Below, in pieces: positions 23,801 to 35,900 of a DNA stretch of 62,000 bases. The translations under genes were made by a program, and so were the position numbers. The stretch's first letter is position 1, and the number at the start of each line of letters is the position of its first letter. The stretch comes from Apostichopus japonicus (Eukaryota > Echinodermata > Holothuroidea > Aspidochirotida > Stichopodidae), in contig NC_092569.1 in NCBI RefSeq assembly GCF_037975245.1, positions 14,402,501 to 14,464,500 of the forward strand. The letters are read 5' to 3'. The notes under the pieces were generated by a model. That model saw nothing but the letters and a program-made list of their open reading frames with translations, did no database searches and had not been told where the DNA came from.

Positions 23801-26800
23801 TATCTAGCTCCGTAAGTTAACTGTTATTCACCATATCTCATCTGTACTATTCACCGTTATAATTCATTTTACTTGTAGAATGTAGAAATATTATTATTCT
23901 TAAAACCATACGAAACCTCGTCCATCTTGTCTTTTATGTGTTACCACCATAGGCGTAGGAGGCGGGGGCTGCAGCCCCCCCCCCCCTCCGAACAAATATA
24001 TTTGAACAAAAAATCGGGCAATATGCTAGAATTTTTCGGGCACCTACTGAAAGAAATCTAATTTGCAATATGTTTTTCAATGGTGAAACTTATATTATTA
24101 TTATCATTATTATTGTACCGGCTGCTCCGATAATTCTAACCAATATGGAAGGTTATTAACACGGCAAACGATTGTATGTTATTGGCATGCGCTGTTATAA
24201 CCGATTCATGCCTATGATATGCACATTTACATGTTGACCGTGCGCGGAGCGCGCGATTAATTTTGGGTATATTTTTCGGGCAAGTCGTTACAGCCCCCCT
24301 CCCCCCCCCCCCTCCATAAAACAATTGGTCTCCTACGCCTATGGTTACCACCATTGAAAACCCTTCTTGCCGGACGGAATAAGAAAAATTAAAATGTCAT
24401 TTTCGTGACACTTACGCGTAGGAGGTGTTGTGGTAACTGGTGATGGTTCCGTGGGGAACAGATTAGAACACCTTGTCTTGACGTCATCGCAACAGTCGTT
24501 AAAACCGGTGCAATATGGATCACATTGGCATTCAGCAGTTCTGTTGTATTTACTTCCGCAACGACCCGCGCAGGAGTCGGGGAACATCGCTGGAGGGGTC
24601 AGGGTACCTGGTTGCAAAGTTGTCACTATGAAACAAAATGAAAGCCATGTCGGTGAAAGAATATGTAAATCAACGAGAGATAAACAGATGGCCTGCAGAA
24701 TGGAAATGGAACCATGTGCAGTATTATGAACGATAAATCACGTCCTCTGCAAAAGCAATATCACATTATATGGTCGAGGAATTATAGGTTACATGTGCCG
24801 GCGTATATAAATGTTTCACTATGCCAGACGAGAGGGTATACATGTTAGGATGACCCACTGACCCGGGTCCCATGGTCAATGAGGAGGTCGGGAAAATATG
24901 GCGGGCCAAAATATGTAATGGAAAGAATAATAGATTCTCATTTTAGTAAGATTCTTAAAGTCACGTAAAGGATGCCTGGTGAGAATAGTTTCACCGGTGC
25001 CCGATCTGACTATGGACCATTCTTAATCAGACAATATTATTGTTCCTTCCTCAGACGATATATACATGTTCAATTATTGTGCTAAAGGACAATATGTTTA
25101 ACGATTGACATCAGTGTGACCCATTATGTTGTTCGGTATTCTGCTGTTTTTCTTTATAGGTTCCTTTTTCGGGAATTTTTGAAAACTACTGAATTAGTCA
25201 TGTGAGATTCCTTCGGCTGTTTATTCCCGGAGGTAATACATACGTTAAAGTAGTGTGCTAAAAAATAGCTTCTGGATAGGTACGCTGTTTGCCGTATATT
25301 GTGTCGTGTATTGGTTGAGGTTTCAATAAAAAAAAATTGGGGGGGGGGGGCTGGAGGGGTAATTCTAAATTTCTTCTAATCCGAGTGATTTAGGTATGGA
25401 AGAACCAGAGGTACATCCGGGATTTTATAAAGAATGTTGCGTGGTCGTGGGTGTAGTTCAAGCTGACTTCTACATATGGGTGACTATACGTAGTCCTCCC
25501 CGGAAAGAAAATTGACAGATTTACTACGATAAATGCCTCATTCTGGGGCTTAATTGGAAAAATAGGTCTTTATTTAGCTCTTAATGTGAGGTTGTGCTAA
25601 TAAATACTAATGAATTTTGCGTGAGGTTGAACAATGGTTGCACCGCTCCCTACCACTCTGACCTGGATTCCCGTCTTAGGGCGTTCTAGGCCTAGAGGAG
25701 TGGTTTAATTCTTCCCGCCGAATGAATGTAAAAAGTCCCCCCCCCCCCCCGCCCCCTATAGATGAAAAGGTTTTCCCACGAATGACGTACATAGGTGGAT
25801 TCCACTTTCGCCCACCGCTGGAATTTCCTTTTGGTTATATTTATCTAGTTATTATCTTTTGTGTCATTTGTTTTTGAAACTGCGGACATGAAGTGGCAGA
25901 TTCCAGTTTCATATTTCCATGTATTGTTGCAATCACTTCCTACTTTTTAGGAAAATATCGCCCAGGAAAGAACCTGGGCACGAAAACCAAACTACCGAAC
26001 GACTGATCCGCTCTCAACCCCAATCCCTGTGACTGTGTGATCATCGCCGGGTGTGTATCACCATTTTCCTCGAAAGGGAATTACATATACTACACATGAT
26101 CTTAGCCAAAAAGGCAGTGAAACAATCACTTCCTCAACGACATGAAATGGCAAATTTTCATCTCCATATTTTGGAGTAGAGACCAAAATTTGATATTTAT
26201 CTTATTATGATCTTTTACTTACCTCCGCTTTGAATGTACGGGCATCCGACGTCATCAAAATCTGGACAGCAGTTACTGTTTTGCTTACATTGGTCATTAC
26301 ATTGACAATCCTCATCCCAGTCATACACTATCATACAACGTTTAGCACAGCTGCTGTAAGAAGCTACAAAAACAATTATGAGTAAGAGCAGTCAGGGGCG
26401 TAGCGAAGGTTTTTTTGTTGGGGGGGGGGTGTGGAGAATTTGATTTGCCGACGGATCTGGAAGTGGTGACTGAAATGGGGGAGGGGTCTAAGGGGAGGGG
26501 GTCTACCCCCTCCCCTTTGGCAATTTTTTAGTTTTGAAACGTCCTTAGATGCAATCTGGTGCATATTTTAAGTCAAATATGATTTGCCGACGGATCTGGA
26601 AGTGGTGACTGAAATGGGGGAGGGGTCTTAGGGTATAGGGGGTCTACCCCTCCCCTTTGGAAAATTTTTAGTTTTGAAACGTCCTTAGATGCAATCTGGT
26701 GCATATATTAAGTCAAATTTGGCACGGAAGAAGCTCCCGTTCTCCTTTTCTCTATTCAGCTTTCCTTCTTTTTTCCCCTTCCGCTCTCTTCACCTTTTCT

Positions 26801-28589
26801 CCTTTTGCCGACAGACCCAAAATTTGCCGACAGCGACCAAATTATTGGGGGGGTGTGACACCCCCCACCCCCCCCCCCCCGCTCGCTACGCCCCTGAGAG
26901 CAGTGACGTATGATAAGGGGCGTGGTTATATTATCTTCAAGAACTCATTTTATACAGTTTCTGTGTCTAAATAAAATGAAAAAAAAAGAGTTGACACCTT
27001 TCGACCTACGTTGCATATCAAAGGATACGTTTCAGTATGTAAGCACTTAAATCTATCAACTTGCCACCTCCCTTAACAGTTATAGGCCTATAGAACACAG
27101 GTCTTGATCTGTAAATTTTTAATGATGTTAAAATAATTGATCGAAGAAGGATCTGTCCATCTTCTGTCCAGTGTACTGCGGATCATTTTAAGGTGAGATC
27201 TCTCCCGTGTCCGGAAAACCACTGTTCTTATGTGAGCAGGTATATACGTGAAGTGCAAATTTAGCATCGTATGTACTGCGAGGGTAGGTCAAAACCATCG
27301 TTAGACATGTATATGAAATGAAAATCAATGGCGCATGCGTGTGATTGGGAGAGTCAACGGCTAATACAGTGCCAATATAGAAGAGCCATTTTTTAGATCA
27401 TGCCTGGTTCCGTTCTATAGCCATTAATGACAACATCATGTGCGAAACGTTTATCCTTACGATAATTTATATAGGCTATATTATATATACTGTATTTAAA
27501 CGATGTAAAATAAATTATTGACGATAGTATTTTGTTCTTTTAGAAAATACAAATATGTTATGTTTTAGTACTAGCTGTGTCGTAAGCATTCTATCAGTTA
27601 ATGTTTACCTTGGTCACAAGCTTCTGTGTAGAAATCGGAGCAACAGTTTCCATAGTCGGCACAAACATCGTTGCATTGACAAGGTAACGTGTTATCATAA
27701 ACGTGCAGACAGCGATGTTTGCAACTCAGTAAAGGATCGGCTGATAAAAATAGAGTAAGGAAAGAAGGAGTATATGTAAACTATCATATCTTTTACCAAT
27801 GCATCATTGTTATGATACTGCCCCCCCCCCTCACTCTCCCACCCCACACACACATACACGCAACAACTCCATAATTCACCCATCATTATCTCATATATCT
27901 TTGAGGTTAACGTATAGACATTCGTTAAAAATCGGTATATCGTTACTCATTCTCTCACAACCCACCCCGCTCGGGGAATTGCAATTACGGTGAACAAGGG
28001 TACGAGGACCGCGGTGGGGTGAGGTGGGGGGGGGGGGGCTGCGAAGGATATAGGTCAAAGGTATTGTTAATTTACTCATGTAAATCGGTACAATGTCACA
28101 AGGACGCTTCCAAATATGGGTAACCCATGTAAATACATAATCATAGCCTTGTAGAAGACAAACTTTCACAGATATGGATCTGAAGGTGATTCGATCTGTT
28201 GTTTTTCTTTACAGAAACGGGCTCCTCCCTCCCCCGGACACACACAGAATTGACTATGTTTGGTAGTCTTTGTCACTTTAGTCTCAACATCTACAAGTAT
28301 AGGCTATGAATACTTCTTAAAATAGTATGTTATTTAATAAGAGTCTAAACATATCTTGACATGGTTAGTTTTACGCTGTCTGAAGAAAAAATTACTTTCA
28401 TTTAAAAAACATTACTAAACGATACATTTGGTAATTTTCTGCTTAGGAAAGCTAATCGGGAAGGAAAAAAATATGTAGACCCCAAGGGAAAGATTACTTA
28501 TATCCTTAGTATATTAGTCCCAAACACTTACTTTGTGCGTTTACAGCAGCAAACACCATAAAAATCATCAGAATTCCTTTCAGCTTCAT
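17862..28589 (-). CDS. ENDOU: Secreted poly(U)-specific endoribonuclease with four somatomedin-B domains (ENDOU/PP11-like)
   Basis: This is a secreted EndoU-family RNase; known members cleave RNA 3' of uridines with Mn2+ and leave 2',3'-cyclic phosphates. Minus-strand exons in coding order are 28589-28532, 27740-27609, 26363-26223, 24625-24416, 22880-22764, 22290-22155, 19456-19254, 18672-18452 and 18095-17862 (stop TAA). They total 1452 nt, or 483 residues, and the gene appears complete. Residues 1-18 form a signal peptide (MKLKGILMIFMVFAAVNA). Four somatomedin-B domains follow at roughly residues 25-61, 67-103, 125-160 and 183-218, each with all eight cysteines. A Thr/Pro linker precedes the fourth. 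The EndoU domain covers about 220-483, with ELWANDVNRIP at its start, catalytic His366 (GFEHVF) and His382 (GFHNW), 16 residues apart as in XendoU, Lys421, and SPEFELAVFT near the end. Human ENDOU has two somatomedin-B domains. SMB3 carries an NRT glycosylation site. Confidence 0.94.
19457..22154 (-). other. EndoU intron without recognised elements
   Basis: The 2.7-kb intron joins exons 22290-22155 and 19456-19254 (AA|C, Asn). Several open frames of 60-116 codons occur but show no family likeness, no splice logic and C/G-run artefacts. I see nothing else in it. Confidence 0.65.
23948..24343. mobile_element. hAT-like MITE with perfect 8-bp target duplication
   Basis: The 396-bp element starts CATAGGCGTAGGAG and ends with its inverse (CTCCTACGCCTATG). 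It is flanked on both sides by GTTACCAC (23940-23947 and 24344-24351). C-rich blocks sit just inside both ends. A diverged copy lies at 60559-60932. It occupies the EndoU intron between the SMB3 and SMB4 exons. Confidence 0.85.
26393..26896. mobile_element. hAT-like MITE with internal tandem duplication
   Basis: The 504-bp element has termini CAGGGGCGTAGCGAAG and CGCTACGCCCCTG and perfect 8-bp flanks AGAGCAGT (26385-26392 and 26897-26904). Inside, a segment of about 138 bp starting GATTTGCCGACGGATCTGG is present twice in tandem (about 26440-26577 and 26580-26717). The element ends 28 nt upstream of the acceptor of EndoU exon 26363-26223. Confidence 0.85.
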
Positions 28590-29262
28590 ATTAATGGTAT
28601 TCCTTTACACTATAAGAGTTATTACAGAATGGCACTCGATGTTTACTCCCTAACCGGCTAATCGTTGTAACACAAATATAACTTTGCGGTATTAAAACTA
28701 ACTTGTTTGGTTGTTTGGCTAAAATAGCCTAGTATGGCAGGATACTGAAATGTACGGATGCCTTGTGATTGTCATCATCGTGAACATTAATAGGTAAACA
28801 TTGGGGGGGGGGGCTGGGTGGGCAGGGGGTAGGCAATATAACTTTGTATCAAGATAGTCTTCCTCTGAAAATATAATTGTATAATATTGCGTCAATTATA
28901 TTATATAACATCATGTTAATAAGTTGAAAATGTATAGATGCACGTTATATTCCTATGTACTAAATATCCTTGGATTGTAAAGCAAGGCTTGATTTTTGTC
29001 GTTTCATGCTGAAGAAACCTATCGAGAAGGAGGAGGCAGTATATAATGCGATGGCCTGCAGTATATTCCTTGGAAGTTCATCATTAATCTTTTCTATATT
29101 CCACCATCACTCACAAGAATGTGTGCAAAAATATCACCAATCTCTGATCTTCCTCTCCCATCCCTAAGTATATACCAATCCCACCGATTCGTGAGTTTGT
29201 GGTTTAAATTTGACGGTAAGTCAATTATCCTGTAAATACTGTCTTCGGTACTCAAAGTCTAA

Positions 29263-29632
29263 CAGTGGCGTAGGAAGGTACTTTTGAGTGGGGGGCTGAA
29301 GACTGATGGACGGTCTGGGGGAGGGGTCTAAGGGGAGGGGGTGTCCCCCTCCCTTTGGAAATTTTTGCATTTCCAGTTGCCCTCAGATGCAATTTGGCGC
29401 AATATAGCACACTTCAACACCCACTCCATTTTGTAAACTTAATTTTGAATTTTCACCTGGCCTTAGATGCAATTTGGTGCTCCAAATGAGATTTTTTTCT
29501 CATTTGGAAATGAAAAAGGGGTTTTCTGACTTGCGAAGCAGGGGGGGCGGGGCGGAATGATACTTCCGCCCCTCCACATTTTTCACTGGGGGGCTGGCGC
29601 CCCCCCCCAGCCCCCCGGTTCCTACGCCCTTG
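29263..29632. mobile_element. hAT-like MITE, GGCGTAGGAA-type termini
   Basis: The termini are CAGTGGCGTAGGAAGG and, on the other strand, CAAGGGCGTAGGAACC, with C/G runs and a GGGGGAGGGGTCTAAGGGGA block shared with the element at 26393. CTCAAAGT (29251-29258) and CTCAAAGA (29633-29640) look like target copies, but four extra bases separate the left one from the terminus. Confidence 0.7.
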
Positions 29633-30057
29633 CTCAAAGAGATTTTCAACAGTAGGCCCTACACACGTTTATCCCCTCCACTCTCTCCCTTATATTATAT
29701 AGCGCATGATAGAAGAAAAGGCTTTTGTTTGACCTTCAGTTGCATTTCAACAAATTATGTCAGTAAAAACATTTAGAAGTCTTTTAACTCAAGAACGCAG
29801 CTTTGAGCCTTACGTTGCCTAAATGATCATTTCAGAAGAATAAATTATGACGAAGATTCCGAATGTTCGAAAGATAAATATATCACATTTATTATACGAT
29901 GTGAATTTAAGGCTGTATCTATAACGTTCATAGCTAGAAGCATCTTCCTGATTGGTTATATTTATAAATGCGTCTTCAACGTTATTCGATGTAACATTAC
30001 ATAGCGACGTGGTTCGTAATTACTACAAGTTACTATTCAAGTTTCATTTGAAATAAT

Positions 30058-30439
30058 TTAAAGGCATTGAAGACTCTCCCCAAACCGCGGGCGGCCATCT
30101 GAAAAAAAGTGAACTTTCCGTTGCTTGCAAGTGACGTTTTGCTCGTGTCGCTACAAAATTCAGACAGTACAGTAATGAAACGTGATACCTTGTTATCTTG
30201 AGCTGGACCTGAGATGTCCATATCGCTGTACACTGTTTGTACAATGTGCTGTAGGTATTGACCGCAGCTGTATGTACTGACTGTAGACTGTGTCTAATTA
30301 CCGACGGTAGCTTGCTGTGTGTGTGTGTATTTTCTGGGATCGATGGTGGTGTCTAACACTTCTGTTACACCTCATTCGAAACTAGGTCAGATTACCGGCA
30401 TTAGACGTTTCTTTTTGCGCGAGTCTTCACACCCTTTAA
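30058..30439 (+). mobile_element. MITE bounded by TTAA, copy 1
   Basis: Both ends carry TTAA and inverted termini AAGGCATTGAAGACTC and AAGGGTGTGAAGACTC. A second copy in the opposite orientation lies at 57605-57972. TTAA targets fit piggyBac or Kolobok transposons; which one cannot be told from a MITE. It lies in the interval between the EndoU and CC2D2A genes. Confidence 0.8.
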
Positions 30440-32043
30440 CTGCAGTAGTGCTTCTATGGACAGATCTGGGAGACACATTTTACACGGTAAATGCACTTAA
30501 TAATTTAATAATTCATCTCCATTTAATTGGTTTATAAGTTCTGCGAGATCATGCACGCTCAGGCCATCATGCATGGATATATATGATTTGCTATTTTCGA
30601 GAAAACCAGAACAAGAATAATTTACATCATTGGCACGGAACAAGTAATTAGGAATTTTAATGTGTTTTTTTTTGGGGGGGGGGCTGTGGATATTTAAGAA
30701 AACAATAAAAACTGCATGGTTATTCTGACCGCTTTTGACAGCAATCGAATTTTTAAACTAACGTACGTCCAATAAAAGCACCCGTATACTTATTTTCTCT
30801 TCATGCATAGCCCTATCACATGCACTGGCATGCTCAAGTTTCCCCTCTCATCTCAGCACGATATTAGGCGATACTGAACGAGTAAAGGTCGTAATTTTGA
30901 CAGCTACAACCTTTGAGCTCATTTATCTTATTAAATCAATCATTTAACAAAAGATTTAATCTTTTAAAGAACGAAAATATCTGGAGTACTGACTGGTATT
31001 TGTGATTATAATCTAACTTAGTGCGTGAATTCTGCAGGCTCAGAGAATCTTGTTTTGTTTTGTTAAATATATGCAACAGCATAAGATGATTTGAGTCGTT
31101 ACAGGGCCTATCGTGAAGATTTCATCATGTTTACTCACAATACGCTAAAGTTCGGTCAATGATCATGTAAGTCTAAATTTCACCGCCGGGTCCTGCGTTA
31201 AGGTGGGGGGGGGGGTACTTGTAATGGAACAAACACCTCTGCCAGAAAGGTTTTGCTCAAATTGCTGAGTTAGTCATGAAACATCTGATAAATATGTCAA
31301 CACATAAAGGGATAAGAAGGATTTGATACGATAGCCTACATTATGTCAATAATGGAATAGCAACTTCCGATATAATTATTGGTCTCGATTCGCTTGTTTC
31401 GGCAGCCACCCCCCCCCCCCTCTCCCTTGCATTCATGTATACGCCTCCACCCACGCCTCCATCACAGAAAATACCGGTGTTTTCAGCGAACAGAAACCTA
31501 TAGACAGGGTTTTTGGAAGAACTACACATATTGAGATCTATGTGTACTGAAAACCAACAGTGGCTTATAGCCGAATGCTATTGAAAACTAGCATACACGA
31601 TATGCCAGGTAATGGCAACTCTGTTCACATTCTTCTGAAAACTGTTTCACTTTTTTTTCTGGTAAGTCTTATTCGTGATATGTTTGATCAATTCCTGTGA
31701 AATTGTATTGATCCGTTGGATTGGTTACTACTCTATTGCACATTCACTTAAAATGTATAAATAAGATAAGTACTTCGATGAACAATTCATAGCACACCTG
31801 ATACGGCGTCCTTAGATACTAAACCATAGCCGACTTAACGTTATATTTAGACCTAGGCCTAGGTTTGTATACATTTCGCTGAACTAGGCCTAACGTTAGG
31901 CCAAGGGTAGTGCAATGCTAGCAACAAAATGTACGTAATGTTTTCATTGGTCTGTACAGTCTACATAAAGTAAGATGAGTAAGGAATAAAGAGTACAAAA
32001 TTTACAATTTGTCAAAGTATAATCTTTGAAGTGAAAGTAATAC

Positions 32044-32320
32044 ATGGCAGATGATATTCAACAAATCAAAATGCTTCATTATGCGGATGACCCACAAGAA
32101 GAATTCCAAATCATGAGTACTCAATGGGGGACTCCATCCTCCAAGAGGTTAAACACCATCCCTACCTTGGAGTCGAACTTTCAAGTGATCTTACCTGGTC
32201 AAAACACATCACCCAGTCGGTAGACAGTGCCAATAAAATCCTTGGTCTTATCAAATGTAAGTTTTGTAAATTTTTAAATCCCACATTGCAACCATCTGTA
32301 GTGTAAGTTAGGTCTAGCTG
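32044..32320 (+). mobile_element. LINE reverse-transcriptase fragment
   Basis: The frame around 32124-32306 reads HHPYLGVELSSDLTWSKHI followed by ANKILGLIKCKF. This is the segment just after the polymerase core in CR1/L2/Jockey-type LINEs. Both ends are truncated. It lies 660 nt upstream of the CC2D2A start exon. Confidence 0.8.
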
Positions 32321-32904
32321 TTACTGTTAGGCCTTGATAGCTTGTAGGAAAGGGAATTGCTTCGGCATGGTTAGGTATTTTCCCTGAGAAGCCTTTATTG
32401 TTCACCACATTTATGATTGAGTTATTTTCACTATTGTACGTAGGTTCACAGCAAGTTTGTGTCCAGTCATTGCAGCTACATAAATTTATCACATGTTTGG
32501 AACGTGTTTGGAACAAAGTAGCTCCTATGAATGCTTGATGGATTGCTAAATGACACAAAATCATTGCAATATGAATCAATAGAGCTTCTTAAATGACTGG
32601 ACTCAATAAGTGAACAGTTTTGAGAAGGGCAAGGTCAACAAAAGAGGGTAATATCTGTTTATATTAAATTCAGCGAATAGTGGAGAAATATAAAAGTCTA
32701 TCTTTAACGAAGACATACGAAACATGACCAGACTGATTGTTTTGTAGTATGTTTGATCCAAATTGGAAGAATGTATATAAAGAAGGGTAGATGAGAATGT
32801 GTTAACACTGGAGGTCCTAGTTTTAGTTTGTGAGCAAAGACAGAGAAGAGAGAGCAGTCTTGCTTAAATGTCACTTAAATTGCATTTCTTTTCCTGTCTT
32901 CTAG

Positions 32905-32993
32905 ATATTCTGATGACACAGATTGTCATACAGTGGAAGTGTCTGTAGAGTGAAATGAGACATTGGATAAACTGACGCAATGTCTGCAGATAC
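32905..32993 (+). other. CC2D2A: First visible CC2D2A exon: 5' UTR plus start codon
   Basis: A pyrimidine-rich acceptor (TCTTCTAG, ending 32904) opens this exon. An in-frame TAA at 32968-32970 precedes ATG at 32980-32982, so this is the first usable start in frame. The exon encodes MSAD and the first two bases of Thr, then a good donor (GTAAGT at 32994). Phase 2 fits the next exon at 34006. At least one untranslated exon and the promoter should lie further upstream; I could not place them. Confidence 0.7.
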
Positions 32994-35900
32994 GTAAGTG
33001 TGGTGTACTAACAATTGGAAACATTTACAATATGAGTAGCGGGAGTAATTTAAATGATGGTGTACAACCCTTGATAAGTAATTGAGTAATCTTCATGTAT
33101 ACCCAGTGCTCTTTTAATCCATTTGTTTTTTAAATTATTTGCTAGTTTACAAATAATTCTACTGTCTAAGTCTGCCAGTACACTGAACCGTGCTCAATTA
33201 GTTGGGGTTTACTTAAAAATGATTCAGTTCTTACAAATTTTGCACCTACATACTTTTGTTTATTTAAAAAATATCATCATTCATATGAAACAAGTTTGGA
33301 AAGAGATTATCTCTTATTGTCAAACCTCATCCGTTCCTTTGCAAGTTGTATCACATTAAATTGGAATGCAATTGCCTGTTACATGGTGTACAAGGTAGTG
33401 TACTGGATAGGTTTGGACTGGAACATTTACCAAAGAAGTATTCATTGACAACCTGTGGCTAACAGCCCCATTGCACAGCACAGAATTTGTAATTTCAGAG
33501 ATCACTGGTTCCAAACTTTTCATGACAACAACTTCATGGATTGCTTGCAAAATTTGTTCAATACTGAAGACAAAACTAAGATTAACTCTCAACCATGGAA
33601 GAAGGTTTGCACAAGTGCAATGTTCCTCCCATCCCTAACCTGATGTCCCACCAAATTTACCCGCTCACCTTCACCATCCATGTGTACTGTCCATAAAAAT
33701 TGATTTCTCTGACTTCACTTAGTACCTCCCCTACCCTATTCCTTCAATGTCAATTTCTTTTCCATTTATTTTGGCATCATAAAACTTTCTAAAAGGAACC
33801 CAAAGTATGCTCTTGTACCTTTGATTGACTGTAATTCACAGTGTTAGGAGGTTGAGGGATGGGCAGTCAAAGTTAGCAATTGCACATTCCTCAGCCGTGC
33901 ATTATATTATCCTGGGTACAATATGTTTGTTTCTGGCATATCTTGAACTTGAAGCACTAACTGATGTTCATTAACCTTTCACCAACTGTTGACTCCTTTT
34001 TTCAGGACGCTTGTGAGAAAACTCCGTGACAGGAGGAGAGTCATGAAGGACTCCACCATGGAGATGACCTATGAAGATAGCACGGTGGAAAACATTGATG
34101 ATGGAACGGAGGTAACCACTGGGGAACCATTTTTCTAGTATATGGTGGTGTACAGTACCCTCACAATGCTAAAAACTAAATTTTTCCTTTTAAGAGACAA
34201 CAACAAATTAGGATCTCTTTGATATAGATGTGATTTCTTCCAAGGTTTGATCAGATTCCACCAGAACTGTAAAGTAACTGTTCAGTTACATTGTTCTCAG
34301 GAAGTCAAGATTCCCATCACTTTGTGCAGGTGGTACACTTTTACCAACTTTACCCTGAACTCCAGAAAATGGGTGAAATCGTTGTGACAGTGCTTCTGTA
34401 AAAAAATGCTTAATAATGTTCACACACTGTATATCAGTACACAGTAGCTCCATATGTACAGTATCACATCATGTGTAAAGTTAGGGCACAAATTGTAAGG
34501 CTACTGTAGGTAAATTTACCACCATACATAGATTAAGATGTCTAGTGGTTGTTCCTATATATTTAGATATGCTAACATGTTCTCAACGGTTCATAAATTT
34601 GCAGTATACATTAATAATTTGTTTACAATTTTTACAAATATTTGCAACTTACAGTTAGGGTATTTTTGTCTTTGAACACATATTTTTTATTGGTTACCTT
34701 ACCAGCATATCAATCAGCAGATGTAGCCTGTAGGTTTGAATCCAGATTGGAGACTGGAATTTTTGGTGATCATTTCTAGATTTTGAAACTTCCATGTCTT
34801 TCAAATGTTGATATGAAATCATTTCAAATTTTCTGATGAGTCTCTTGTGGTGAAATTTAATGCAATTGACCAACATTATTTAAATTGGAATTAAGTAATT
34901 AATGTTGATCAACTTAATCAAATTTACTCAAGTAGTGAATTTTTTCTTTCTTCTGTATTTCAGCGAATGGAAGAACTGCAGCATGCTGAAGACCTCATTA
35001 AGAAGCTTACTGTTGATAGAGAGGAGAGAAGGAGAGAGGTCTGTATACTTACATTCCCTTTTCTTTTGTTGGGGGAGGGGGAGAGGGGGGGCAGAGGCGG
35101 TTATTGGAAAAGAGGGAAGAAAAAAAATCATTTGCAAAATGTCAACTCTCTCTGTGGTTTTTATGGAATGAAAGTATCCAAGTTACATGAAAAGTTGCAC
35201 AACTTGAATGACATTGCATTTATTTTGTATATCTACCAGGGAGTAAAAGACAAATATACTGTAATATTTAAATCCAGACCCACCAGGGAAAATGATACCA
35301 GTGCGATCTCAAATTACCTTCATATTGTACCGTGCAAACGAGTTGGCATGTTCATTAGATTAAAGATATTTATGGAACAAACGCTGAAAAATTTCCACAA
35401 ATTGGTTGCCATATCAGTCAAACGGAGCTTTACCGACCATGTCAACAGGCATATTGTAATTGAGCGACTTGAATAACCTTTATTTTGAGTCCAGTGTCAC
35501 TTGACAAGTATTTTCATCAACTTAACCATATTTTTTGTCCGTTATGTTATGGCTTATTAGTTAAGTATTTTCATCATCTTAAGCATATTTATGTTCATTA
35601 TATTATGGCTTCTTAGTCAAGTATTTTCAACATCTTAACCATATTTTACGTACATTATGTTATGGCTTGTTAGTCAAGTATTTTCAACATCTTAACCATA
35701 TTTTTATGTATATTACGTTATAGCTTGTAAGTTATCTCATATATATAAATTCATGCCTCGCAGCTATCTGTTGCCCTGGAGCCCATGGAGGAGCCACCTC
35801 CTGTTGCTAGGCCTCGAAAAGCCCGGAGAAAGCAGCAAGAATCTTCCAGGGTGCCCGTCACCGGAGATGAAGATGAAATTCCAACGATACCAACACTTCC

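Larger units (their letters stand above)
22764..27740 (-). other. Four single-exon somatomedin-B modules, all phase 1-1
   Basis: The exons at 27740-27609 (132 nt), 26363-26223 (141 nt), 24625-24416 (210 nt) and 22880-22764 (117 nt) each start and end in phase 1 and each carry one complete domain with the pattern C-x3-C, CQC, C, CC, C. Symmetric 1-1 exons can be duplicated or skipped without changing frame. This is the classic signature of exon shuffling. The third module is longer because it carries a Thr/Pro-rich spacer. Confidence 0.9.
28590..32904. other. Divergent interval between EndoU and CC2D2A
   Basis: Promoters of both genes should lie here. Contents seen are the MITEs 29263-29632 and 30058-30439, the LINE fragment 32044-32320 and G runs at 28803, 30674 and 31205. 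An AT-rich GTTATATTT on the minus strand near 28675 could serve EndoU, but this is weak. No coding sequence is supported. Confidence 0.6.

Noticed and set aside
24430-24729. 99-codon plus-strand frame
   Set aside because: It is the antisense shadow of the SMB3 exon, whose cysteine pattern and splice sites are clear on the minus strand.
34967-35476. 169-codon frame
   Set aside because: Only 34964-35038 fits CC2D2A, and in another frame. The remainder is intron with a G-rich run.
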